Counted from the stretch's first letter, positions 33,091 to 41,328 are shown. The stretch is DNA of 64,000 nucleotides from Siderastrea siderea (GCA_964030785.1 OZ034975.1:37665069-37729068), one strand, 5' to 3'. The notes: generated by a model from the letters alone, not told the origin. A program made the numbers and translations.

Positions 33091-34131
33091 ATGACGTTGG
33101 TGCCCAACTCTTCGTTTTACGTGACGTTGATGAGTCATGCGAGTACCAAAGAGTTTCCTGGGAACAAGAGTCATCATTTCAGAAACCGATTGCCTAAACC
33201 CATCCGATTTGTGGGACGAGGATGGATGGTGGGTATGGTGAGTTTATCCTTACCCACCATTCCCGTGATAGCGGAAGAAGGAGGCGTGGGTGATTCCCAT
33301 CCTCTGTTGTACGTACGATGGCACGAACGGGTGTATGCCCAAGACGATCAAGGCAACGATCGATGGTGGCATCAACGTCGCGAACTCACTGTCTACGGGC
33401 GAGATATGAGAAAGGAATTGGCCTCGTCGACGGGATCGCACTTTTTTCATCAACTGGTGTACCGTTACGTGCAAGCCCGTGCCAAACAAACCGAACCCAA
33501 AAACAAATGGGCCGAGGACAATGGCGTCAAATTATACCCGACCTTTGAATGGACCTCCGAAGGGGATTTGTTGTTGAATACGACCAATGTGGATTACACA
33601 CGACAAGTAGCACACGTGTCATGGGGCAGATCCTTGGCGCTGAGAATGGGATGGATTGAACAAGTGTCCCCCGGCCAGTATCGATTGGGTCCGAATCTCT
33701 TGCAAGAATTTCATTCGGACTCCATTCCCACCCCGACCGATATCCGCGATGCCGCCAACAACCCCATCTTTTGGAAAGTGGAGGGGGATTATCTGAAATT
33801 GAGTATGACGTGTAATTGGTGGTTTGTGAATGTGAACCAGACCTTTCGTCCCTCGTTGGAATTTCCCTCCACGCGTCCTTTGCACGTGTATTGTGATGTA
33901 GGGACCAGCAGCATGGTAGGGGGCCGCATCACCGATCTCTTAAGAGAAATCAAGTACCAGCCTCAAAACACCACCCACTTTGAACCTCGACATATTCAAT
34001 ATATCCCAGTACGCAACGAAGTGGTGGAAATCGTCGAAACCCAGATGGCCGAAACTAATGGGGATCTGGTGAAATTTGGTGAAGGCCATGCCCTCCTGAC
34101 CCTCCACTTTAAAAGGGAAGTGGTGGTGTGA
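33091..34131 (+). CDS. Putative jelly-roll minor capsid/penton-like protein, copy 1
   Basis: This intact 346-aa protein begins with the motif SSFYVTLMSHASTKEFPGNK...RLPKPIRFVGRGWMVGMVSLSLP, a conserved start of a structural protein seen in cnidarian Polinton-like elements. It ends VVEIVETQMAETNGDLVKFGEGH. It is followed directly by a paralogue with the same beginning and end. The name penton-like is inferred from location among virion genes and predicted beta-rich character; receptor binding or vertex function cannot be shown. Confidence 0.5.
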   Translation: MTLVPNSSFYVTLMSHASTKEFPGNKSHHFRNRLPKPIRFVGRGWMVGMVSLSLPTIPVIAEEGGVGDSHPLLYVRWHERVYAQDDQGNDRWWHQRRELTVYGRDMRKELASSTGSHFFHQLVYRYVQARAKQTEPKNKWAEDNGVKLYPTFEWTSEGDLLLNTTNVDYTRQVAHVSWGRSLALRMGWIEQVSPGQYRLGPNLLQEFHSDSIPTPTDIRDAANNPIFWKVEGDYLKLSMTCNWWFVNVNQTFRPSLEFPSTRPLHVYCDVGTSSMVGGRITDLLREIKYQPQNTTHFEPRHIQYIPVRNEVVEIVETQMAETNGDLVKFGEGHALLTLHFKREVVV

Positions 34132-34145
34132 AGAACAAAGACAAC

Positions 34146-35195
34146 ATGTCGTTCTACGTGACGTTACCCAGTCATGCCAACCGACGTGAATTTCCCAACA
34201 ACCAACCTAATTCCTTCAAGATTCGTTTACCTCAACCGTTACAGCTCACGGGAGGTGGTTGGCAAGTGGGGTTGAGTGCCATTTCCTTACCGGATGCGCG
34301 CGTCAATTTGTATGAGTTGGTGAAGAAAAATGGGTACGTCATGGGGGTGTCCTGGGCCCAAACGTATCCCAAACCGGGTGCAAAAGACGGGGAAATGACC
34401 TCGCGAGTAGACACCGCGTGAAGCATCATCAATGACGTGAAAGATTTGGATTGGGTGGTGGATGGTGTGAGTTTCATGAAAGCCATCATTGCTCACTTGG
34501 AACAACAACGTATGGAAACGGCCGTTCAAGGTGGTCGGTTTACCAATGATCAAGACAAACACACCTACGTCAAGTTCAAGTGGGAAGGCGAGGATCTGCT
34601 CATCGACAACACCAATATCTGCCATTGCGGCACCGACACGCCCGCCCTGACCATCTACACCAAATTAGCGCTCAAGATGGGATGGTTACGTAAAATTGAC
34701 AGTGGGTTGATTTTGGGACCCAACTTACAACAAGAATTCATGGGGGATCAAATCCCCAACATGACAAAACCCGCTGACAATAATTGGAACGATGTCACCG
34801 ACGGTCAGGGGAACGCGGTCTTTTGGACGGTGCGTTCTATTTTACCGGATTATTTACAATTGAGTATGAGTTGTAGTTGGCGTTTCACCAACTTGAATGT
34901 GGCGTTTCGTTCCGTGGTGGGTGAACCCACACGATCGTTGCACGTGTACTCCGACGTGGCAGGCAGCACGGTGGTGGGCAATCGCGTGACTGATTTGTTA
35001 CGTGAAATCCAGTACAAGCGTGAAGCACGCGGCAACCTGTATTTTGAACCGTTGCATATTCAATACATGTCTCTTCGTAACGAGGTGGTGGAAATGATTC
35101 ACGTTCAAGTAGCTGAAACGATTGGTAGAGGAGGAGACTTGGTCAAGTTTGGTGAAGGTCATACCATTGTCACGTTACACTTCAAAAAGACATAA
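34146..35195 (+). pseudogene. Paralogous structural protein, copy 2, with in-frame stop
   Basis: It starts MSFYVTLPSHANRREFPNN and ends VVEMIHVQVAETIGRGGDLVKFGEGH, closely parallel to copy 1. A TGA at 34419-34421 interrupts the same reading frame; the downstream part (to 35195) stays open. Either this copy is inactive in this insertion or the stop is a sequencing or haplotype variant. The two copies arose by tandem duplication. Confidence 0.75.
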
Positions 35196-35228
35196 AAAAG
35201 AGAGACGAGAAGGGAACCCAAATCAATC

Positions 35229-35462
35229 ATGCCTCCGAAACGACGACGACGACGACGATGACGACCACAGCGTTCACAAGCGGGGGAAGGGGTCAACGCA
35301 GTGATTGCCGGGATTCCTAAGGCCGCTTGGTCCATCACCAAAGGGGTAGAAAAGTTAGCCAAAAAGAATTACCTAAGATCAACGAAGAAACGTATGGAAG
35401 AAATGCGAAGTGGGAAACGCAAACGGTGGGCGGGGGAATCGTTTACGTGCAACGTCATGTGA
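35229..35462 (+). pseudogene. Small basic core-type protein with early stop
   Basis: The frame begins MPPKRRRRRR and is stopped by TGA at 35259-35261, at the end of a CGA repeat. It then stays open to TGA at 35460-35462, with IAGIPKAAWSITKGVEKLAK and RKRW segments. The Arg-rich start resembles the neighbouring basic virion genes. A CpG to TpG change in the CGA run would explain the stop. Confidence 0.6.
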
Positions 35463-35463
35463 G

Positions 35464-35471
35464 TATAAAAA
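35464..35471 (+). promoter_or_regulatory. TATAAAAA box before the 62-aa basic protein
   Basis: It lies 30 bases before ATG 35502 and right after the stop of the preceding frame. Confidence 0.6.
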
Positions 35472-35501
35472 GAAAACAAGGGTTGTGAAAAACAAACAAA
35501 G

Positions 35502-35690
35502 ATGCCCAAGACAAGAGTGCGTCGAAGAAGAAGAAGAAGAAGGCAACGAGGGGGTCTCTTGCCCCTGGCGGCCCTCATTCCAGCCTTGATCGCTGGAGGG
35601 AAAGCTGTGGCGTTGGGTGCCGCAAGTGGTGCCGCGAGTTACGGAGCCAAAAAAGGGTTGGAAGCCGCTTTTCGGAAAAAACGACGATGA
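35502..35690 (+). CDS. Small basic virion core protein (adenovirus pX/mu-like)
   Basis: The 62-aa product has an arginine run ending RRRQRGG, then a hydrophobic Ala/Gly-rich stretch (LLPLAALIPALIAGGKAVALG), and a basic end. The layout (Arg-rich leader, protease-type GG site, Ala-rich amphipathic segment) recalls adenovirus core or pVI-type precursors. DNA condensation or membrane activity are the likely roles by analogy. Confidence 0.6.
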   Translation: MPKTRVRRRRRRRRQRGGLLPLAALIPALIAGGKAVALGAASGAASYGAKKGLEAAFRKKRR

Positions 35691-35693
35691 CGG

Positions 35694-35701
35694 TATAAAA
35701 A
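35694..35701 (+). promoter_or_regulatory. TATAAAAA box before the 108-aa protein
   Basis: It lies 53 bases before ATG 35755, immediately after the stop of the 62-aa gene. Confidence 0.55.
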
Positions 35702-35754
35702 GGGGAGTCCCATGAAGCCCAAACAAAACGTTTATCCCTGGTGAAGAAGACACC

Positions 35755-36081
35755 ATGCGTGGGGGAAGTTTGACACGATTTCGAACCGACGAGTGGTATG
35801 ATCAACAAGGCAAAGGAGTGATGACGGATCTGATGCGTGGGGGGTTGCAAGGTCTTATAAGGACGCGAAATCCTTTAAAATTGCCTAGTAATATCAAGAG
35901 AGGCTTGGAAACGGGTTTGACACGAGGTATCAAACGCAAAGCCGAAGACGTCCTTAAAAAAGAAATCACCAAACAAGCCAAGAAAGCCTTGAGTCATAAG
36001 AACGTGAAAGACGCCGTGCGTGTAGCCACTGCCTTATTTCCCAAACAAACCAAACGTGCACGTGATATTTTGGGAGTGTGA
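35755..36081 (+). CDS. Basic virion-type protein, 108 aa
   Basis: It starts MRGGSLTRF and has a second MRGG at about residues 27-30, both fitting the GG-type protease site. The C-terminal half is lysine-rich and helical (KRKAEDVLKKEITKQAKKAL). It is probably a DNA-binding core protein matured by the element's protease. Confidence 0.6.
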   Translation: MRGGSLTRFRTDEWYDQQGKGVMTDLMRGGLQGLIRTRNPLKLPSNIKRGLETGLTRGIKRKAEDVLKKEITKQAKKALSHKNVKDAVRVATALFPKQTKRARDILGV

Positions 36082-36083
36082 AC

Positions 36084-36305
36084 ATGGAACCCGTGCATTC
36101 ACGACCTCGACGGATTCGTAGTAATCGAGGGTTGTCTCAATGGGGTGGACTGTATCCGTTTTGGAAACTCATGCGACGACAACGTGGTGGATGGTTAAGT
36201 CCCGAGGTGATGAGAGTCCCCGGGTTTGATTTGAGACAACGTTTAGCACGACGACGCTATAAAAACCCCTCACGACGACGACGGGGTACCACTCGACGAC
36301 GTTAA
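36084..36305 (+). CDS. Arginine-rich small virion protein, 73 aa
   Basis: ATG 36084 follows the previous stop by two bases. It contains RRQRGGWLSPEV and ends in a nearly pure Arg tail (RRRYKNPSRRRRGTTRRR), a protamine-like composition suited to condensing DNA. Confidence 0.6.
   Translation: MEPVHSRPRRIRSNRGLSQWGGLYPFWKLMRRQRGGWLSPEVMRVPGFDLRQRLARRRYKNPSRRRRGTTRRR
36258..36265 (+). promoter_or_regulatory. TATAAAAA box before the major capsid gene
   Basis: It is embedded in the 3' end of the preceding gene, 42 bases before ATG 36308. Confidence 0.55.
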
Positions 36306-36307
36306 AC

Positions 36308-37708
36308 ATGCCTGACGTGAGTACACAAACCGCCCCGGCTCACGAGCGTTCCGAAGGGACCGTCAACCCTGCCTTACGGATTTTCAAGGTGCCACCGACC
36401 GACATTAGCATCAATGCCTATCGCATGGTTACCATTCAACCCACGACCACGGGTATCAATCCCATGGAATTCATCATTCCAGGGTTGGACGATTTTGTGG
36501 ATTTGGGACGCAGTTACTTTACCATGGAATTGAGTTTGAAAAAGAGTACCAATGCCAACTTGGTGGCCGCGGAGAAATTGTGGCCCGTCAATAATTTGGC
36601 CCATTCCATCATCAAACAAATTGACTTGCAGTTGAATGGCACGTTGATCAGTCCACAATCCGACACGTATCATTACAAAGCTTACCTAGAAACCTTGCTG
36701 AATTATGATCGAGAAGATGGCAAGACCGTGTTAGGACCCCAAGGCTGGTTCAATCAAGTGGATTTCCCACCCCAATGGACTGCCACCAACACAGACAAAG
36801 CAGGAAACCATCAACATTGGCAAGATCTGCCTGCTAATCATCAAGCGGCCTTCAATACCTCTGCGGCCGAAGTGGAGAAGTATGCTGCAGGTCTTACCCA
36901 CAGTCTAGTGTTTACCCCACACTTGGAAGTCTTTCACACTGGCAAACTGTTGGTGCCTGGCATCGAAATCAAGATGAAATTTCATTTCAACGGCCCCAGC
37001 CTGTTTTTGAATGGAGTGGGTCTAGCTGGCCGATTGATGGAAGGGGATGTGAAACTACGGTTTCATCTCTGCCAACTGCGTTTGAATGACGCCATCTACC
37101 AGAGTATATCTAGCAAAAGACACAATGAAGGAGAAGTGGCGGCTTACCCGACCGTCCGCAGTGAAATCCGGACCTTCAGCATGCAAGGCAACCTGGTCCG
37201 CTTTGATATCCCCAACCTGTTTCAAAACAGAATACCTGACCGAATGATTGTGGGATTACTGGACAGCCGTGCCTTCAATGGAGATGTGACCCGAGATCCT
37301 TTCTGTTTCCAGAAATTTGGTCTGACCTCCATTCGACAGATTGTCAAAGGAGAAGAATACCCTTATGAAACCCTCCAGTTAGTGCACAACAATGGCACCC
37401 GAGATAATCTAGGCTACTTCCGTTTTCTGCAAGCCAGTGGTGCTTGGTGTAAAAAGAAAGGCAATATGGTAGAACTGCTGGATTGGGGCCAAGCTAAAAA
37501 TTGTACCTTGTACATGTTTGACAATGTGGCCAATGGATGTGCTGACAGTCAAAACCTCAACCCCAAGCAAACGGGCGATTTACAATTGGTGTTGGAATTT
37601 GGAGCCGCCCCCAATACCAATATAACCGTACTCGTGTATGGAGAATTTGAGAATTTGCTGGAGATTGACAGGAACGGAGCCGTGTTGTATAACATTTACC
37701 AGCACTAA
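36308..37708 (+). CDS. Major capsid protein (double jelly-roll type)
   Basis: This intact 466-aa protein is recognised as the Polinton/adintovirus hexon-like capsid protein. The conserved blocks FKVPPTDISINAYRMVTIQP, FIIPGLDDFVDLGRSYF, NNLAHSIIKQIDLQLNGTLI and DTYHYKAYLETLLNYDREDG appear in family order in the first 140 residues, and the C-terminal half carries the second beta-rich domain ending VLVYGEFENLLEIDR. Trimers of such proteins form icosahedral capsids. It is immediately followed by the protease gene, as is usual. No break is seen. Confidence 0.93.
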   Translation: MPDVSTQTAPAHERSEGTVNPALRIFKVPPTDISINAYRMVTIQPTTTGINPMEFIIPGLDDFVDLGRSYFTMELSLKKSTNANLVAAEKLWPVNNLAHSIIKQIDLQLNGTLISPQSDTYHYKAYLETLLNYDREDGKTVLGPQGWFNQVDFPPQWTATNTDKAGNHQHWQDLPANHQAAFNTSAAEVEKYAAGLTHSLVFTPHLEVFHTGKLLVPGIEIKMKFHFNGPSLFLNGVGLAGRLMEGDVKLRFHLCQLRLNDAIYQSISSKRHNEGEVAAYPTVRSEIRTFSMQGNLVRFDIPNLFQNRIPDRMIVGLLDSRAFNGDVTRDPFCFQKFGLTSIRQIVKGEEYPYETLQLVHNNGTRDNLGYFRFLQASGAWCKKKGNMVELLDWGQAKNCTLYMFDNVANGCADSQNLNPKQTGDLQLVLEFGAAPNTNITVLVYGEFENLLEIDRNGAVLYNIYQH

Positions 37709-37710
37709 AG

Positions 37711-38250
37711 ATGGAACATGTGGCCTTGAATAATGTACAGTTGGATTATTTAGCCCGAGACGACCCCCAATTGAACCCTGTCTTTTACGGGACGGTGGCC
37801 TGTGATCGTTTACCCAAGAGTCCTGTCAAGACCCAACCTCAAGGGTACATTGTGAATACCGACCCACACGATCAACCCGGACAACATTGGTTAGCGGTGT
37901 GGACGGATGGAAAGGTGTGTGAAGTCCTGGACAGTTATGCTTTGCCCATGGACACGTACGTGCAAGCTACCCCGTTACGAGATTGGATTGTCCAACATTG
38001 GAAGTATGTAGTGACCAATGGCAAGTCCCTCCAAGCCATTACAAGCAAGAGTTGTGGTGATTACGCCTTGTTGTACTTGAAAGCCAAAGCCCGTGGACGA
38101 ACCTTGCAAGCGTTTTTAAATGAGTTTTCGGATCATGATTATGTTAGTAATGACCATCAAGCCGGTCAACGCCTTCAACAATTGATTGTAGGTCAAGAAG
38201 CCAGATGGTATCAACTGTGTTGTCATCCGTATCATCAATGTAATCATTAA
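37711..38250 (+). CDS. Adenain-like (Ulp1 fold) cysteine protease
   Basis: The 179-aa protein has the catalytic order His59 (GQHWLAVW), Asp74 (VLDSYALPM), Gln108 and Cys115 (SCGDYALLYLKAKA), as in adenovirus proteases. It would cleave virion precursors at G-G sites; several neighbouring small basic proteins carry R-Q-R-G-G. It starts two bases after the capsid stop, so both are likely late genes. Confidence 0.92.
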   Translation: MEHVALNNVQLDYLARDDPQLNPVFYGTVACDRLPKSPVKTQPQGYIVNTDPHDQPGQHWLAVWTDGKVCEVLDSYALPMDTYVQATPLRDWIVQHWKYVVTNGKSLQAITSKSCGDYALLYLKAKARGRTLQAFLNEFSDHDYVSNDHQAGQRLQQLIVGQEARWYQLCCHPYHQCNH

Positions 38251-38278
38251 ATAAAAAAGTTCGTTGGAAAACGGTGTC

Positions 38279-38364
38279 GGAGTCGTAGCTCAGTGGGTAG
38301 AGCCTTGGACCTTTGATTCAGATAGGGATTGGGTCGTGCGTGGGTTCGAGTCCCACCGATTCCA
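38279..38364 (+). tRNA. tRNA-like gene inside the element (anticodon uncertain)
   Basis: The acceptor arms GGAGTCG and CGATTCC pair (one G-T), followed by discriminator A. The D arm GCTC/GAGC contains A-box TAGCTCAGTGGG. The T arm GTGGG-TTCGAGT-CCCAC contains the perfect B box GGTTCGAGTCC. The anticodon arm TTGGA/TTCAG encloses CCTTTGA, giving TTT (Lys) by structure or TTG (Gln) by sequence resemblance. The region between the anticodon stem and T stem is 18 bases, so either a long variable arm or an unusual intron is present. A T run (38378-38388) supplies a polymerase III terminator. It lies between the protease and ATPase genes. Confidence 0.75.
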
Positions 38365-38377
38365 ATAAAAAGGTGCC

Positions 38378-38388
38378 TTTTTTTTTTT
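38378..38388 (+). terminator. Polymerase III terminator of the tRNA-like gene
   Basis: A run of 11 T begins 14 bases past the discriminator base. Confidence 0.65.
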
Positions 38389-38410
38389 AACTGGGTAGTT
38401 CGTCGTCATC

Positions 38411-39010
38411 ATGCAAACGGGGAAACCGTTTCGTTTTCATACCCCCTCCTCTATCTTGGTGGTGGGTCCTTCGGGATGTGGTAAAACTGTGTTTACGGAA
38501 AAACTCTTGGTAGACAACCCAGAGTTGTTTGAAACCCCACCGACCCAAATGCATTATTGTTATGGGGCCTGGCAAGATCGATTTCAAGGCATGCAAGATC
38601 AAGGGGTGGTGTTTCACGAAGGGATTCCCGATCATGAGGCCTTAGTGCAATGGTTCCCTGAAGGACATGGGGTCCTGGTCTTGGATGATTTAATGGACGA
38701 AGGGAGTCACGATAAACGCGTGTTGGATTTATTCACCAAACATTCACATCATCAAGGGGTGACGGTCCTATACTTGTGCCAAGACATGTTTCCCGTGGGT
38801 CGCTATGCGAAAAGTATATCCCGCAATGCCCATTACATCGTGGCGTTCAAGAACCCCCGAGATCAATTAGGGGTACGCAATGTCATGCTGCAATCGTTTC
38901 CTACCACTTGGAAAGACACGTTGGAGACGTTCATCAAGCCACCACACGACCGTATGGGTATTTGGTCTTGGATTTACACCCCGCCTCGTCCGATCAACAA
39001 CGTGTATTGA
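38411..39010 (+). CDS. A32/FtsK-HerA-type genome packaging ATPase
   Basis: The 199-aa protein has Walker A GPSGCGKT (residues 19-26) and Walker B VLVLDDLMDE (88-97, with Asp92-Asp93), then a sensor-like LYLCQDMF and NAHYIVAFKNPRDQ. Length and motifs match Polinton packaging ATPases, which pump the genome into the capsid. The frame is intact. Confidence 0.92.
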   Translation: MQTGKPFRFHTPSSILVVGPSGCGKTVFTEKLLVDNPELFETPPTQMHYCYGAWQDRFQGMQDQGVVFHEGIPDHEALVQWFPEGHGVLVLDDLMDEGSHDKRVLDLFTKHSHHQGVTVLYLCQDMFPVGRYAKSISRNAHYIVAFKNPRDQLGVRNVMLQSFPTTWKDTLETFIKPPHDRMGIWSWIYTPPRPINNVY

Positions 39011-39058
39011 GTCACCTGTTAAAAGACGAAGGATGGACGCGCACCTATCAAAAACGAC

Positions 39059-39064
39059 TATAAA
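39059..39064 (+). promoter_or_regulatory. TATAAA box before the Gly-rich protein
   Basis: It lies 39 bases before ATG 39103. Confidence 0.5.
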
Positions 39065-39102
39065 GGGAGCCCATTTCAACAGGTAAAAAGAGAAAAGCAA
39101 CC

Positions 39103-40056
39103 ATGGCCGATGATGACCGTCAACCTCCGCAATCGTACGATACCGTGTCCCCTGCGGGGGTGGGGGCGGCCAGCGGGAATCAAATGTCCCCAGGGACCCT
39201 GCAACAACTGTATTTCACAGGAGACGAAGGCCTTGTGGACGTGGCCATGGAGGAAATGCACCCCGAGGTGCTCCGTGAGTTTTTGAGAAGTCTCCCCTCC
39301 CCCAGGACAGTGGCCACCTGGCCCGATTTGGATGGTGCACCCCCTGTACAGACCTCTTCCCCAGCTGGGGTAGGAAGTCGAGCATCCCATTCACCCCCAT
39401 TCCAAAGCCCCCAGACCACCCCGGAGTCCCCGAGAAGTCCACCTGGTTGGCGAACAGCACCAAGTGGCCGGACAGCAGCAGCGGGTGCTGGGGGTAATGG
39501 ACGTGGTGGTAGTGGTGGCCGTGGTGGCGGACGTGGTGGTGGTGCTGGTGGGCGTGGTGGTGGTGGTGCTGGAGCTGGTGGTGCTGGCGGGCGTGGTGGT
39601 GGTGGTGCTGGCGGGCGTGGTGGTGCTGGAGCTGGTGGTGCTGGTGGTGGTGGTGGTGGTGCTGGTGGTGCTGGTGGTGGTGCTGGTGGTGGAGGTGGTG
39701 CTGGTGGTGGAGGTGGTGGTGGTGGAGGAGGTGGTGGTGGTGGTGGCGGCCGTCGTGGAGGACGTGGTGGACGACGTGGGCGACGACGACGACTTTTTCC
39801 CGGTACACCTTTGACACCGGCCTCTAATCCAGCCACCCCTCGAGGATCTTGGACGTCTGGGAGTTCTGGCAGACAGCCTCGTACCTTGCGTCAAGCGGAT
39901 TTACAACGACGTTTACGTATGCTGTTACAAGATCAAGAACAGTTGGCCCAAGGACGTGAAATTGCTAATGTCATCATGACCAATAGCATTGTCACCAGTT
40001 ATAAACAAGGAGGAGCACCGAGCGTACAAACCTCGTCGTCCCGTGTTTCGCCGTGA
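39103..40056 (+). CDS. Gly/Ala/Arg-rich virion-type protein, 317 aa
   Basis: It has a folded-looking acidic N-terminal part (DEGLVDVAMEEMHPEVLREF), a Ser/Pro-rich linker, then about 110 residues almost entirely G, A and R encoded by GGT/GCT/CGT triplets (39479-39790). An Arg-rich patch and a helical C-terminal part (RQADLQRRLRMLLQDQEQLA) follow. The low-complexity tract is probably expanded by replication slippage. Located among structural genes; function unknown. Pro-, His- and Thr-rich ORFs on the opposite strand are shadows of this repeat. Confidence 0.65.
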   Translation: MADDDRQPPQSYDTVSPAGVGAASGNQMSPGTLQQLYFTGDEGLVDVAMEEMHPEVLREFLRSLPSPRTVATWPDLDGAPPVQTSSPAGVGSRASHSPPFQSPQTTPESPRSPPGWRTAPSGRTAAAGAGGNGRGGSGGRGGGRGGGAGGRGGGGAGAGGAGGRGGGGAGGRGGAGAGGAGGGGGGAGGAGGGAGGGGGAGGGGGGGGGGGGGGGGRRGGRGGRRGRRRRLFPGTPLTPASNPATPRGSWTSGSSGRQPRTLRQADLQRRLRMLLQDQEQLAQGREIANVIMTNSIVTSYKQGGAPSVQTSSSRVSP

Positions 40057-40058
40057 GG

Positions 40059-40718
40059 ATGAAAACCGTCGTGTCGTTATTGAATGGATCCAAACATCAT
40101 GGTCTTCCCTTCCCCCCAGAATTATTACAACGGATGGATTCCTTGTATGCCTTTTATCATCAACAATGGTGGTGTTATCGAAAAATGTTGAATCATTACA
40201 GGTGTATCAATGCCTTGTTCAATGGTATGGCCTTACTCCTGATGGCCGCTGGTATGATTGCGGGCCCCCTTTTGGAAAACAGTACGTTGGTAGCGTGTTT
40301 GGCGGCCGTAGGGACCGTGGTCAAAGGATGGAATGATTTTAAACAATACCGATTTAAAGTGACCATGAGTCGATTTGCGTTTACCACCTATGCCAAAGCC
40401 TTGACCGAATTGAAAACCCATGTGCGGGGTATTCCCTTGGAGGATCTGGAACGATTTTTAATCAAGATGCAAACCTTGGATGATACCATTGTGGATTTCA
40501 CCCCTCCATTACCTAAACGATGTCTCCAAGATTACCACCGTCATTTTGTGTACCAACCCTTGGAAGCCCTATGCTATGTAGATGGATGTCCTCGTCCCTT
40601 GAGACCCAAAGAGTATTGGATCCATAAAAAGCCGCTCCCTCCTAGTCCCACACTCTTAGAACCATGGCCGTCCAACGACGACGACGCAGAAAAAGGAAAC
40701 AACGAGGAGGGGCTTTAA
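40059..40718 (+). CDS. Two-transmembrane protein (SLATT-like topology)
   Basis: ATG 40059 overlaps the end of the Gly-rich gene region. It has an N-terminal amphipathic part, a helix ALFNGMALLLMAAGMIAGPL, a short turn, a second helix LVACLAAVGTVV, then KGWNDFKQYRFKVTMSRFAF and a long cytosolic helical tail. Two TM helices followed by an aromatic/basic helix is the layout of SLATT effectors, and similar 2TM proteins occur in other animal Polintons. It could be an inner-membrane-like virion protein or a membrane effector; neither is shown. Confidence 0.6.
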   Translation: MKTVVSLLNGSKHHGLPFPPELLQRMDSLYAFYHQQWWCYRKMLNHYRCINALFNGMALLLMAAGMIAGPLLENSTLVACLAAVGTVVKGWNDFKQYRFKVTMSRFAFTTYAKALTELKTHVRGIPLEDLERFLIKMQTLDDTIVDFTPPLPKRCLQDYHRHFVYQPLEALCYVDGCPRPLRPKEYWIHKKPLPPSPTLLEPWPSNDDDAEKGNNEEGL

Positions 40719-41014
40719 TGCGTCGCAAACCCCGTTTGGTGGATAAAATTGCCCATGGTATGAGTATGTTTCTATCAGGTCCCGCCCCTGGGTTTGGACT
40801 GGCGTTAGGCAAATTAGGTGGTCAAGCCTTGAAAGGCATTACCGATAATGTACAACATTACCGACGACAACGAGGTGGAGGTATTCTTTCTTTACTGAAA
40901 GGCGCTGCCAAACTAGGCATCAAACTGGGCAAGAGTAAGGAGTATAAAAGAATGGGAGCCCTCGGTGTGGGAGGTGCTGTGTCTAATTTCCGGCGAAGAC
41001 CATGGGCAGTATGA
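40664..41014 (+). CDS. Basic virion precursor with two R-Q-R-G-G sites, 116 aa
   Basis: It overlaps the 2TM gene by 55 bases in another frame. The Arg/Lys leader ends RKQRGGALM (residues about 12-20) and a second site YRRQRGGGIL is near residue 70. Between and after are Gly/Leu-rich amphipathic segments (GPAPGFGLALGKLGGQALKG; LLKGAAKLGIKLG). The design resembles adenovirus pVI-like membrane-active precursors cut by the viral protease. Confidence 0.65.
   Translation: MAVQRRRRRKRKQRGGALMRRKPRLVDKIAHGMSMFLSGPAPGFGLALGKLGGQALKGITDNVQHYRRQRGGGILSLLKGAAKLGIKLGKSKEYKRMGALGVGGAVSNFRRRPWAV
40943..40950 (+). promoter_or_regulatory. TATAAAAG box before the 108-aa protein
   Basis: It lies 51 bases before ATG 41002, inside the preceding gene. 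Confidence 0.45.
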
Positions 41015-41328
41015 AACGTCTTCGACGTCAATTCCCGTTTTTACGGTCCATGTTACAAGAAGCCAATGGTTCCAAACGTCAAGAGTTGTTACAACATGCC
41101 AATGCCGATCAAATCAATGCTGTGAGTGAATTGGTGTTGAACTTTTTAAAAAACAAGATTCCTGTGACCCCACCCATGCTGGCTAAACTTCAACCCTATA
41201 AAAAGGTACTACGTGATTTGGGGCGTCGTCGACATTCCGTCAAAAAACGTCGTCAGTGGTTAGTCCGACAAAAAGGACAAGGGTTGTTTCAAGGACTCCA
41301 TCACGTGTTATGTCAATGTCTTCGTTAA
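41002..41328 (+). CDS. Conserved small basic Polinton protein, 108 aa
   Basis: It contains a helical block typical of a family found in many animal Polinton-like elements (ELLQHANADQINAVSELVLN, then KLQPYKKVLRDLGRR, then KKRRQWLVRQKGQGLFQ). In relatives the last segment usually carries Q-R-G-G; here it reads RQKGQG, so the protease site looks altered. Overlaps the previous gene by 13 bases. Confidence 0.6.
   Translation: MGSMKRLRRQFPFLRSMLQEANGSKRQELLQHANADQINAVSELVLNFLKNKIPVTPPMLAKLQPYKKVLRDLGRRRHSVKKRRQWLVRQKGQGLFQGLHHVLCQCLR

Noticed and set aside
39180..39894. Long minus-strand ORFs rich in Pro, His or Thr (167-218 codons)
   Set aside because: They are antisense readings of the GGT/GCT triplet repeat in the plus-strand Gly-rich gene and have no promoter or domain of their own.
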